A stretch of DNA of 16,407 nt. Source: Fimbriimonadales bacterium (lineage in GTDB: Bacteria > Armatimonadota > Fimbriimonadia > Fimbriimonadales > GBS-DC). The notes below the pieces were generated by a model. It ran no database searches. It was not told the DNA's origin and was given only the letters and a program-made list of their open reading frames with translations. Each line of letters starts with the position of its first letter. The first letter of the stretch is position 1. Made by a program: the position numbers and the translations under genes. The stretch is taken from contig JANXCK010000128.1 in NCBI GenBank assembly GCA_025060055.1, positions 1 to 16,407 of the forward strand. Direction: 5' to 3'. This document shows positions 1 to 6,849 of the stretch, in pieces.

Positions 1-887
1 AAGTAGAGATTGGCAGGTCGCTCGGCTAAGCGGCGCGAAAAGTAGGGATACCACTGCTCACCGTAGGGCACATAAATCAGCGTGCGATAGCCCTCCGCAA
101 CCAGCTGCTTTTGCAGCTCGCGACTGATGCCATACAGCAGCTGGAACTCGAACTGTGTTTTTTCCAGCCCCAGCGCGGCGGCGTAGCGCTTGGCGTGGCT
201 AATCAGGCGCACATCGTGCGTTGCGATTGCAGGCTCTTTGCCCCGCTCAAGCAACCGCTCCATCTGCACCTGGAACGCCCGATCAACAGATCGCTTGTCG
301 GGATACGCCACCTCTCTCGGCTCGGCATACGCGCCTTTCACCAGTCGCACCCGTGCGCCCAGCTGCAGCAAGCGTTCCAAATCGTTAGGCGTTCGGTACA
401 GATAACTCTGTAGCACAGTGCCTGAGTTGGGGTAGGTCGCGTACAGCGCACAAAACAAGTCCAGAATCGCCTGCGTGTGCTTGCTGCTTTCCATGTCGAT
501 CCAGACGAAGTTGCCGAGCGTCTGCGCAGCGGCTAGCACCTTCTCCAAGTTGTGGCGGGCAACTTCTCGCCCCAGGTCAAGCCCCAGCTGTGTGAGTTTG
601 ATGGAGATGCAGGCGTTCACGCGATTTTTGTGGATATGCTCCAGCAAGGCGATATACTGCTCGGCAGCGTGGGCGGCGTGTTCTGCTTGTTGTGTGTCTT
701 CACCCAGGTAGTCCAGTGCTACGAGGAAGCCCTCGTGGTTGAGCTGGCGTGCGATGCGGATGGCTGTTTCGACATCCTCGCCGGCGATAAACCGTTGAAT
801 CAGTCCCTGAGTCAAGCGGCTATGCTTGATCCAGTGTTTGAAAGCGGGCCACTCTGCCACTTTAAGCACCAGTGCGCGTGAAAGCAT
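1..887 (-). CDS. putB: Proline dehydrogenase (monofunctional PutB/FadM type), 3' end outside window
   Basis: FAD-dependent enzyme of proline catabolism that oxidises L-proline to pyrroline-5-carboxylate. The reading frame is open from the ATG at 887 to the window edge and gives 295 complete residues. Monofunctional members are about 300 residues, so only a short C-terminus should be missing. Family motifs occur in order: SIKLTQLGLD (95-104), IDMES (130-134), RLVKGAY (181-187), ATHD (222-225), EFQLLYGI (247-254) and YFSRRLAERPAN (282-293). The arginine pair R285/R286 in the last motif matches the substrate-carboxylate-binding arginines of the family. A purine-rich AAGGGGGAAG lies just upstream of the start. 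The gene sits 24 bp behind a small membrane-protein gene on the same strand and is probably cotranscribed with it. No P5C dehydrogenase is visible here; it could lie beyond the window. Confidence 0.93.
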   Translation of the reverse strand, partial: MLSRALVLKVAEWPAFKHWIKHSRLTQGLIQRFIAGEDVETAIRIARQLNHEGFLVALDYLGEDTQQAEHAAHAAEQYIALLEHIHKNRVNACISIKLTQLGLDLGREVARHNLEKVLAAAQTLGNFVWIDMESSKHTQAILDLFCALYATYPNSGTVLQSYLYRTPNDLERLLQLGARVRLVKGAYAEPREVAYPDKRSVDRAFQVQMERLLERGKEPAIATHDVRLISHAKRYAAALGLEKTQFEFQLLYGISRELQKQLVAEGYRTLIYVPYGEQWYPYFSRRLAERPANLY

Positions 888-911
888 CGTTGCTTCCCCC
901 TTGTCGGCGCG

Positions 912-1247
912 CTATTTTTTAGTTTTAGGTGGCGCGACCTCCCACCAGTATTCCATCACATCGCGTTTGGGGTCAGGTTTAGGCATCTGGGAAGTTTTGG
1001 GTTTTTTGGCAGCGGCGGCAAGCTCAGGCTCAAGTGGAGGTTGCTTCGAGACGGCTTCGCGGTTGCGTTGCAGCTGTGCTTTGACCTGTTCTTCCGAAGG
1101 CGGTGGCTCGGGCTGCTCCTCCTGTTGCTGGGCGCGTTGTTCCGCTAAGTGGGGCGCGATGTTCGTCTGCCAACCATGCCAGACCACGAAAGCAAGCAGT
1201 ACGGCAATCAAACCTATCCATGCGATTGGTATCCCTCTGCGGCGCAT
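912..1247 (-). CDS. Small membrane-anchored protein of unknown function
   Basis: A 111-residue protein that I do not recognise. The first 7 residues are basic (MRRRGIP). A single hydrophobic segment follows at about 8-25 (AWIGLIAVLLAFVVWHGW), reading as an uncleaved signal anchor. The rest is hydrophilic, rich in Gln, Glu and Pro (a QEEQPEPPP stretch near 43-51), and ends in a short lysine-rich tail. This suggests a one-pass protein with an extracytoplasmic tail, probably partly disordered. The ATG at 1247 is well supported: GGAGG lies at 1252-1256 and a TATAAT -10 at 1265-1270. The gene is first in a unit with proline dehydrogenase. The pairing could be incidental; nothing in the sequence ties it to proline metabolism. 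Confidence 0.75.
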   Translation of the reverse strand: MRRRGIPIAWIGLIAVLLAFVVWHGWQTNIAPHLAEQRAQQQEEQPEPPPSEEQVKAQLQRNREAVSKQPPLEPELAAAAKKPKTSQMPKPDPKRDVMEYWWEVAPPKTKK

Positions 1248-1264
1248 ATGTCTACCTCCAGCAT

Positions 1265-1270
1265 ATTATA
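1265..1270 (-). promoter_or_regulatory. -10 element TATAAT for the small membrane protein-putB unit
   Basis: On the minus strand the sequence reads GGTATAAT, followed by GGAGG and the ATG at 1247. This is a perfect consensus -10 with a leader of about 10-12 nt carrying a Shine-Dalgarno. No TTGACA-like -35 is visible 16-18 bp upstream; that position reads GAACGG. Confidence 0.6.
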
Positions 1271-1278
1271 CCTTGCCC

Positions 1279-1288
1279 GTTCGCGAAC
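1279..1288. promoter_or_regulatory. 10-bp palindrome between divergent promoters (possible operator)
   Basis: GTTCGCGAAC is a perfect palindrome lying between the two back-to-back -10 elements (1265-1270 minus, 1312-1317 plus). CCGTTC also repeats directly at 1277 and 1288. The position would suit a regulator acting on both directions, but a 10-bp palindrome in GC-rich DNA can arise by chance. Confidence 0.25.
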
Positions 1289-1311
1289 CGTTCCGAGCGG
1301 GTTATGAGCGG

Positions 1312-1317
1312 TATAAT
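1312..1317 (+). promoter_or_regulatory. -10 element TATAAT for acyP, predicted leaderless
   Basis: The sequence reads GGTATAAT, then exactly 8 nt (TCGCGCCG), then the ATG at 1326. Transcription normally starts 6-8 nt after a -10, so the mRNA would begin at or next to the start codon. No Shine-Dalgarno fits in between. No -35 consensus is evident. Confidence 0.6.
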
Positions 1318-1325
1318 TCGCGCCG

Positions 1326-1598
1326 ATGCAGCGGCTCACGGCTCAGGTCTACGGGTTGGTTCAGGGCGTGGGATATCGAGCATTTGTACAGGCGGAGGCG
1401 CAACGACTGGGGTTGAGCGGCTATGTGCGCAACTGCATGGACGGCTCGGTCGAAGTGGTCGCTGAAGGTGAGCCTGCACAGCTGGAGGCATTCCTGAACG
1501 CCCTGCGCCGCGGTTCTGTGGGCGCGCGAGTGCGCGAAATTGAGTGTATCTGGAGCGAAGCGACAGGCGAGTTCCCGTATTTCCTGATTCGACGATGA
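1326..1598 (+). CDS. acyP: Acylphosphatase
   Basis: Small cytoplasmic enzyme that hydrolyses acyl phosphates such as 1,3-bisphosphoglycerate and carbamoyl phosphate. At 90 residues it has the usual family length. The signature YGLVQGVGYRAFV (9-21) contains the phosphate-binding loop and the catalytic arginine R18. GYVRNCMDGSVEVVAEG (32-48) carries the catalytic asparagine N36. The ATG at 1326 is supported by full alignment of the N-terminus to the family and by a -10 element 8 nt upstream, which predicts a leaderless message. Its TGA overlaps the ATG of the next gene by 4 bp (ATGA at 1595-1598), so the two are translationally coupled. Confidence 0.93.
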   Translation: MQRLTAQVYGLVQGVGYRAFVQAEAQRLGLSGYVRNCMDGSVEVVAEGEPAQLEAFLNALRRGSVGARVREIECIWSEATGEFPYFLIRR

Positions 1599-3607
1599 CG
1601 CGGTTTTGGGCATGGTGTGCGGTATTTGCGCTCTGGTCGCTGGCGTCGGCTCAACCCAAACTGCTGCTGATTTTGGTACACCAGCCGCTTACTCCCGATT
1701 CGTTCAGCGGGAGCGTGCCGTTTCAGACGGCGTGGGTGGTTTGGGAGCGCGGGGCGGCGGAGCCGCTGGCACTGGCGACGGGAAGGCGCATAGCTGCCCG
1801 CTCACTGCCAGCCACGCCCCTGAAGTTTGCCTCGGCTGCAAACACAGCACGCCAACGCCATCGGCTGATGCTCGCGCCCGAAGCCTACACTTCTGGGTTC
1901 ACAGCGGGAACCGTTTCCACGCTCGCTGCGCGACTGGAAGCTGCTGGCAAACGCGCGCTCTATCTCCACACGCCGCAGTCGCCGAATCCTACTGCCTACG
2001 CGTTGATTGCACTGGGCGCATCGGGCGCAGAGGCACGCACCTACCCCAGCCTGGAGGCGATGCGACTCGACTTTTTCCGACTGCAAGCGGACTGGGCGGT
2101 GCTGGAGCTAAAGCAGTGGGACTATCAGGCGTTGGAACTGCTGCTGGCGGAGGGCGTCGAGGTCTGGGTTGTGAGCATCTCCTCGCCAGAGGCGCTGACT
2201 TTCGAGCGTACGCGCCTGAGCGCGGCGGCACGCTACGCCGCACGCGAGCCGAAAGGTCTGCTGACCTCGCCCAGTACTCGCTGGAACGGGCTGATTCGAG
2301 AGGTTGACCTTGCGCCAACGCTCCATCGCGCAATCGCAGGCGTACATGACAGCAGCTCGTGGTCAGGCGCGCCCGCCTTCGAAATGCGCCAATTCGATTG
2401 GCATCGCTTCTGGAACGGTTGGCTGGCGCGTGCGATTCTTCAAGAGACCACTCAGCCAATCGGCGTCACGATTCGGGGCGACGCGCTCCAGCGCATCGCC
2501 AACTGGGGGCAGGCGAATCAGCACGTCGCGCCCGTTGTGCGTCGCGTCGTTATCGCTCTGGTCGCTATTTGGCTGATTGGCGGGGTGGTGCTGTGGCAGC
2601 GCCATCGGTTGCGTGGCGTTGTGAGGCGCGTGTTTGTGGCGGGGCTTTCCGTCTTCTGCCTGACGCCTGCCGTCGCCATCCTGTATGCTTACTACCCGTT
2701 CCACCTATGGGGCGAGAATCAGGCGGAGGTGGTGGCGACATTAGCAGGTTGGCTCACACTGTGGTGGAGCCTGCTGAGCCTTGTGGCGTTTGGTCTTGCG
2801 CGATGGGGGCAGATGCCGTTGCTCTGCGCGGCAAGCTTGGTGACGCTTGGCACGCTGACTGCTGACCTGCTGGTGGCGGGCGGATATGGCGTCAATCGAT
2901 CGCTGCTGAGCGCGGGCGTCAATGACCCAGAGCAACTCTTCGGCGTGAACGAGTGGTTCTGGGGGTTCGCTTTGGCGACAGGTGTGCTGGCGCCTGCCAG
3001 TTGGCTGGAGAGTCGCGGTCGAGCGCGGTTCGAAGCGCGGGGACGCATCGCGCTGGGGATGGCATACGGTTGCTTGATGGCACTTTGCGGCTTGCCGCTG
3101 CTGGGCGCGGCGCTGGATGCTTGGCTGCCGATGAGCCTTGCGTTCGGCACAGGGATCGGCTTGTTTACAGGGGTTTTGCCCGCACACGCTGCCGCGCGAC
3201 CGATGTTCCGCGCCGTGTTGACGCTGCTGCCGATGGGTATGTTGCTCGTCGCGCTGGCAATCGCGATCGATGCGCAGCAGCCGTGGCAGCGTCAGATAGG
3301 CTGGGCACGCGACTGGCTCCACGCGCTCATCGGACAGCCCTCGTTCGAAGCAGTCGTGGCGTTGGCGAGCCTCTGTGGGATTACCGGCTACTCGATGCGT
3401 TCATCCCTGCATCAGTTCGTCCAGCGTGCCTACACCCTGCGTAGTGGGTGCCTCATCTGCGTTGTCGCAGGCGCGGTTGCGTTACTGCTGGGCAAGGTGG
3501 TGGCAGCGGGTGTGATTGCGCTGCTGTGTGTGATGTTCGTGTTAGAGTATCTGGTGGGGGGCAAGGATTGGGGCTATGCCTACACAGGCAACGGCGTCGC
3601 TCACTGA
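1595..3607 (+). CDS. Polytopic membrane protein with degenerate alkaline-phosphatase-like domain
   Basis: The ATG at 1595, overlapping the acyP stop as ATGA, gives 670 residues. It is preferred to an in-frame ATG at 1544 because it opens directly into a signal-like segment (TRFWAWCAVFALWSLASAQ). Residues about 20-320 form a soluble, presumably extracytoplasmic region. The remaining half has roughly ten hydrophobic segments. The stretch GLLTSPSTRWNGL followed by EVDLAPTLHRAIAGV resembles a pattern I recall from bacterial membrane proteins with an N-terminal alkaline-phosphatase/phosphoglyceromutase-like fold. The N-terminal strand reads LLLILVHQPLTPDS, where an Asp-containing metal motif would be expected, so the domain looks catalytically dead. 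The function is unknown. Pairing with acylphosphatase suggests an envelope or phosphate link only weakly. Confidence 0.7.
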   Translation: MTRFWAWCAVFALWSLASAQPKLLLILVHQPLTPDSFSGSVPFQTAWVVWERGAAEPLALATGRRIAARSLPATPLKFASAANTARQRHRLMLAPEAYTSGFTAGTVSTLAARLEAAGKRALYLHTPQSPNPTAYALIALGASGAEARTYPSLEAMRLDFFRLQADWAVLELKQWDYQALELLLAEGVEVWVVSISSPEALTFERTRLSAAARYAAREPKGLLTSPSTRWNGLIREVDLAPTLHRAIAGVHDSSSWSGAPAFEMRQFDWHRFWNGWLARAILQETTQPIGVTIRGDALQRIANWGQANQHVAPVVRRVVIALVAIWLIGGVVLWQRHRLRGVVRRVFVAGLSVFCLTPAVAILYAYYPFHLWGENQAEVVATLAGWLTLWWSLLSLVAFGLARWGQMPLLCAASLVTLGTLTADLLVAGGYGVNRSLLSAGVNDPEQLFGVNEWFWGFALATGVLAPASWLESRGRARFEARGRIALGMAYGCLMALCGLPLLGAALDAWLPMSLAFGTGIGLFTGVLPAHAAARPMFRAVLTLLPMGMLLVALAIAIDAQQPWQRQIGWARDWLHALIGQPSFEAVVALASLCGITGYSMRSSLHQFVQRAYTLRSGCLICVVAGAVALLLGKVVAAGVIALLCVMFVLEYLVGGKDWGYAYTGNGVAH

Positions 3608-3612
3608 GCAGG

Positions 3613-3618
3613 TATACT
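3613..3618 (+). promoter_or_regulatory. -10 element TATACT before the VKOR-DsbA gene
   Basis: GGTATACT lies in the 33-bp gap after the membrane-protein stop. A Shine-Dalgarno GGAGG follows at 3627-3631, 9 nt before the ATG at 3641. This suggests an internal promoter for the VKOR-DsbA, hisS and methyltransferase genes, with a short leader. No -35 is recognisable. Confidence 0.5.
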
Positions 3619-3640
3619 TTTTGCTTGGAGGTTTGCCCGT

Positions 3641-4795
3641 ATGAATGCGCTTGTTCTGAACCGCTTCGTCATCCTGCTGGCGTCGGTGGGCATGGTGATT
3701 TCCGCACTTCTGTGGATTGCGCACTCGGCGGATTTCGCGCTGCCCTGCACGGGCGGTGGCTGCGATGTGGTGGCACGCTCGCCCTACTCGCGGATTGCGG
3801 GCATCCCTGTCGCCGCGCTGGGATTCGGCTACTTCGGTGTGCTGCTGGTGCTGGCGCTCTCGCGCCTGCAGTATCCTGAGCAGTGGCGCACCTACAGCAC
3901 CATGCTCGCGCTCCTGAGCACGCTGGGCACGCTGGCATTCGCTTACTTTACCTATGTGCAGTTGGTCGTGCTTGAACTGTACGCGAAGGGCACGCCATGC
4001 TGGTGGTGTCTGGGCGCGGCGGGCACGAACTTACTCCTTTGGCTCCTGACGCTTGTCGGACTGCGCCGCACCCCTGCCGCGTCGGGCATCCTCACGCGCG
4101 AGCTGATTCAGTCGGTCGCGGTCTCGCTGATACTGGTGCTGGCGGGCTTCGCTTACGGCGGCTGGCAGTGGCAGCAAGCAGGCACGGCGCAGACGCTCAA
4201 AACAGATAACGAGAAACTCACGATGCTTTACCTCGACGGGCAGGGCTGGCGCAAAGGCAACGCGAACGCGCCGCTCGTTATTGTGGAGTTCTCCGATTTC
4301 CAGTGCCCCGCGTGCCAGCAAGCCTACCAACTGCTGGAAAAGCAAATCCTGCCACAGCTGGGCAACAAAGCGCTCTTTGTGTTTCGGCACTACCCACTGA
4401 TCGAGACCCATCCGATGGCGTGGATGGCAGCTTCCGCCGCCGAAGAGGCAGGGCGACAAGGCAAGTTCTGGGAGATGTACGCCGCCCTGTTCGAGAGCCA
4501 GCACGAACTCACGCCCACACAGATCGAAAAAATCGCCCAACGGCTCAAACTTGATAGCAAGAAAGTGCGGGAGGCGGTCGACAAGAGCGAGACCCACCCC
4601 TCGTTCAAGAAGATTTTCCGCGACTTCGAGGAAGGCTCCAAGCTGGGCGTGAACTCCACGCCTACCTTTATCGTGGTCTACGAAGGCGAAATGCACATCG
4701 CGCGCGGGATGACCGCCTTGCTGAACACACTCAATACCAACCCGAAGATTCAAGCGTATCTTGGCAAGCCAATCAAGATCAAGGCTGGACAATAA
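3641..4795 (+). CDS. VKOR-DsbA fusion: disulfide bond-forming membrane protein
   Basis: A 384-residue fusion of both halves of an oxidative folding system. Residues 1-145 form a four-to-five-helix VKOR domain: loop cysteines C36 and C41 (CTGGGC) and the quinone-proximal CWWC at 120-123. A further transmembrane helix at about 155-175 leads into a DsbA-like thioredoxin domain. That domain has active site CPAC at 222-225 and the cis-proline motif TP at 340-341. By family knowledge, electrons pass from exported substrate thiols to CPAC, to C36/C41, to CWWC and then to quinone, in the periplasmic face of the inner membrane. All expected cysteines are present. The gene has its own -10 and GGAGG. 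Its TAA overlaps the hisS ATG (TAATG at 4793-4797). Confidence 0.92.
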   Translation: MNALVLNRFVILLASVGMVISALLWIAHSADFALPCTGGGCDVVARSPYSRIAGIPVAALGFGYFGVLLVLALSRLQYPEQWRTYSTMLALLSTLGTLAFAYFTYVQLVVLELYAKGTPCWWCLGAAGTNLLLWLLTLVGLRRTPAASGILTRELIQSVAVSLILVLAGFAYGGWQWQQAGTAQTLKTDNEKLTMLYLDGQGWRKGNANAPLVIVEFSDFQCPACQQAYQLLEKQILPQLGNKALFVFRHYPLIETHPMAWMAASAAEEAGRQGKFWEMYAALFESQHELTPTQIEKIAQRLKLDSKKVREAVDKSETHPSFKKIFRDFEEGSKLGVNSTPTFIVVYEGEMHIARGMTALLNTLNTNPKIQAYLGKPIKIKAGQ

Positions 4796-6060
4796 TGGAA
4801 CTGAAGTACCGAGCCTTAGAAGGAATGCACGATGTGCTGCCAGAGAGCAGTCATCTCTGGCAGTATGTGGAGTCGCGCTGGCGCACCCACTGCCACCAGT
4901 ACGGCTACCGTGAGATTCGCACGCCGCTGCTGGAGACGGCGGAGCTGTTCGAGCGCAGCGTCGGTGAGACCAGCGATATCGTGTCCAAAGAGATGTATGT
5001 GTTCCAGCGGGGCGAGGAGCGCTACGCGCTTAAGCCCGAAGGCACTGCGCCTGTGGTGCGTGCCTACCTGGAGCATGGGCTGTACGCGGCGGGGGGCGTG
5101 CAGAAGCTTTACTACATCACGCCGTTCTTTCGTGGCGAACGTCCACAGAAGGGGCGCTATCGGCAGGCACATCAGTTCGGTGTGGAGATTTTCGGCGCGG
5201 CGCACCCGCTTGCCGATGCCGAACTGCTGAGCATGGTGATGGCATTTTTCCGCGTGCTGGGTATCCCTGACGACGCGCTGGAGCTGCGCCTGAACACGAT
5301 TGGCTGCCCCGACTGCCGACCCGCTTATCGCGAAGCAGTGCGCGCCTTCGGGCGTGCGCACTTCGGGCAGCTGTGCAACAGCTGCCAAGCACGACTGGAA
5401 CGCAACCCGTTGCGGCTTCTGGACTGCAAGGAGTGCGTGGCGCTCACCGCCGCCGCGCCCCCGATTGACCCGTACCTCTGCGATGCGTGCCGCACGCACT
5501 TTGAGAGCCTGCAGAGCCTGCTCAAGTCGCTTGGTGTGGCGTATCGGCGCGACGCGCGATTGGTGCGCGGCTTGGACTACTACACACGCACAACCTTCGA
5601 AGTGGTCGCCGAGCGGGGATTAGGCGCACAGAACGCGCTGTGTGGCGGCGGGCGCTACGACGGCTTAGTCGAGGAACTTGGCGGTCCGCCCACCCCAGCG
5701 CTGGGCGTGGGAATCGGCATCGAGCGCACACTGCTGGTGCTGCAGGCGTTGCAAGTGCCGTTGCCTGAGCCGCCTTCCATAGACGCTTATGTGGTGGCGT
5801 TTGGCGATTCGGCACGCCTTGTCGCGCTGCAAATCGCGCAGCGCCTGCGCGCTGCAGGTCTCGCCGTTGATTTAGACCTTGAGGGGCGCAGCCCGAAAGC
5901 GCAGATGCGTCTGGCGAACCGCAGCGGCGCACGGTATGCCATCCTGTTAGGCGAGACGGAACTCCAACAGGACGCTGCCACCGTCAAAGACCTCCACACG
6001 CATGAGCAAACCCTTGTGAGCCAAGCAGAGCTAAGCGAATGGATCCGAACCCACCTGTAG
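4795..6060 (+). CDS. hisS: Histidyl-tRNA synthetase
   Basis: Class II aminoacyl-tRNA synthetase charging tRNA-His in the cytoplasm; 421 residues is normal for bacterial HisRS. Motif 1 spans the PLLETAELFERSVGE region (44-58). Motif 2 is FFRGERPQKGRYRQAHQFG (111-129). The histidine-specific boxes are LVRGLDYYTRTTFEV (256-270) and the glycine-rich GGGRYDGLVEELGG (284-297). Motif 3 is GVGIGIERTLL (304-314). The C-terminal anticodon-binding domain follows. The insertion domain carries four CxxC pairs (171/174, 194/197, 211/214, 229/232), which suggests bound zinc. The start overlaps the VKOR-DsbA stop, and the end overlaps the methyltransferase gene by 22 bp. Confidence 0.97.
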   Translation: MELKYRALEGMHDVLPESSHLWQYVESRWRTHCHQYGYREIRTPLLETAELFERSVGETSDIVSKEMYVFQRGEERYALKPEGTAPVVRAYLEHGLYAAGGVQKLYYITPFFRGERPQKGRYRQAHQFGVEIFGAAHPLADAELLSMVMAFFRVLGIPDDALELRLNTIGCPDCRPAYREAVRAFGRAHFGQLCNSCQARLERNPLRLLDCKECVALTAAAPPIDPYLCDACRTHFESLQSLLKSLGVAYRRDARLVRGLDYYTRTTFEVVAERGLGAQNALCGGGRYDGLVEELGGPPTPALGVGIGIERTLLVLQALQVPLPEPPSIDAYVVAFGDSARLVALQIAQRLRAAGLAVDLDLEGRSPKAQMRLANRSGARYAILLGETELQQDAATVKDLHTHEQTLVSQAELSEWIRTHL

Positions 6061-6815
6061 CCGAGTTAGCACCTGAGGATGTCGCTTACTTCCAGCGCGG
6101 CACATGGGAGAACCCGCGCTTTTGGAACCGTCTGGGCGGGCAACCCGACCTGCAAGGCAAAAAGGTGCTGGATTTGGGCTGCGGGCACGGTCGCCTCTGC
6201 ATCGATATGGCGCAGGCGGGTGCAGCGCGTGTGGTTGGCGTCGATCTCAACGAGCGGCTCATTCGCTTCGCGCAACAGAACCTGCAGTTGAACTACCCCG
6301 AACTTGCCGAGCGCGTGGCGTTCTACTGTATCGATATCGCGCACCTCGACGAGGGCGACTTCGACCTGATGACCAGCAAGGACACATTTGAGCATGTGAT
6401 GGACTTGCCTGCCGTGCTTGCCGAGATGCACAAACGCCTCAAACCAGGCGGGCGACTCTATGCCGCGATTGGACCCCTCTGGAACAGCCCGTTCGGCGAC
6501 CACGACACCATCAAGCGGTTGATCGGCATCAATCTGCCGTGGGCGCACCTGATTGTGCCCGACCACCTCGTGCTGCGTGCCACCGCACGACGCATCGGAC
6601 GCCCACTGCACTCCTATCGGGATCTGGGGCTGAACATGCTGGCGTTTCGGGACTACAAGCGCATTCTTTACAACGCAGGCTTCGAGGTGGAGTTTTTCCG
6701 ACCGAACTGCAGTCGGCATCCTGTCGTGCGGGTGTTCAGCCTGCTGCGTCATTTGCCCCTCGTGGGGGAGTATTTTGTGAACAATTTGTATTGTATCTTG
6801 AGGAAGCCGATTTGA
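6039..6815 (+). CDS. SAM-dependent class I methyltransferase, substrate unknown
   Basis: A 258-residue Rossmann-fold methyltransferase. Motif I is VLDLGCGHGRL (43-53), with the SAM-binding acidic end of strand 2 at VVGVDLNE (65-72). An FDLMTSKDTFEHV segment (108-120) and LKPGGRLYAAIG (134-145) match motifs post-I to III of the UbiE/type-11 group. The C-terminal 100 residues are less conserved and may bind substrate. The ATG at 6039 lies inside the end of hisS, so translation is probably coupled to it. A later start would remove residues before motif I, and no better one is seen. Neighbours give no clear hint of substrate; small molecule, lipid or sugar are all possible. The next gene is convergent, 34 bp away, with no evident terminator. 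Confidence 0.85.
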   Translation: MDPNPPVAELAPEDVAYFQRGTWENPRFWNRLGGQPDLQGKKVLDLGCGHGRLCIDMAQAGAARVVGVDLNERLIRFAQQNLQLNYPELAERVAFYCIDIAHLDEGDFDLMTSKDTFEHVMDLPAVLAEMHKRLKPGGRLYAAIGPLWNSPFGDHDTIKRLIGINLPWAHLIVPDHLVLRATARRIGRPLHSYRDLGLNMLAFRDYKRILYNAGFEVEFFRPNCSRHPVVRVFSLLRHLPLVGEYFVNNLYCILRKPI

Positions 6816-6849
6816 GTCCTAAGGGTTTCGCTAATCTTTGAGGAGCATA

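Noticed and set aside
651..656. GATATACT, promoter-like
   Set aside because: It lies inside the proline dehydrogenase gene without the GG context, and no gene starts downstream on that strand.
826..1416. 196-residue open frame, plus strand
   Set aside because: It runs antisense to two minus-strand genes, through the divergent promoter region and into acyP out of frame. It is Ser/Cys-rich, low-complexity and without motif.
1544..1594. In-frame upstream start for the 670-residue membrane protein
   Set aside because: It would add 17 residues inside acyP before an obvious signal-like N-terminus. The ATGA junction at 1595 is a better start.
4031..4792. 253-residue open frame, minus strand
   Set aside because: It is fully antisense to the VKOR-DsbA gene, which has all its catalytic residues. 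No motif or ribosome-binding site supports it.
4816..5499. 227-residue open frame, minus strand
   Set aside because: It is antisense to hisS and has no recognisable domain.
6066..6752. 228-residue open frame, minus strand
   Set aside because: It is antisense to the methyltransferase gene, with no domain or start signal.
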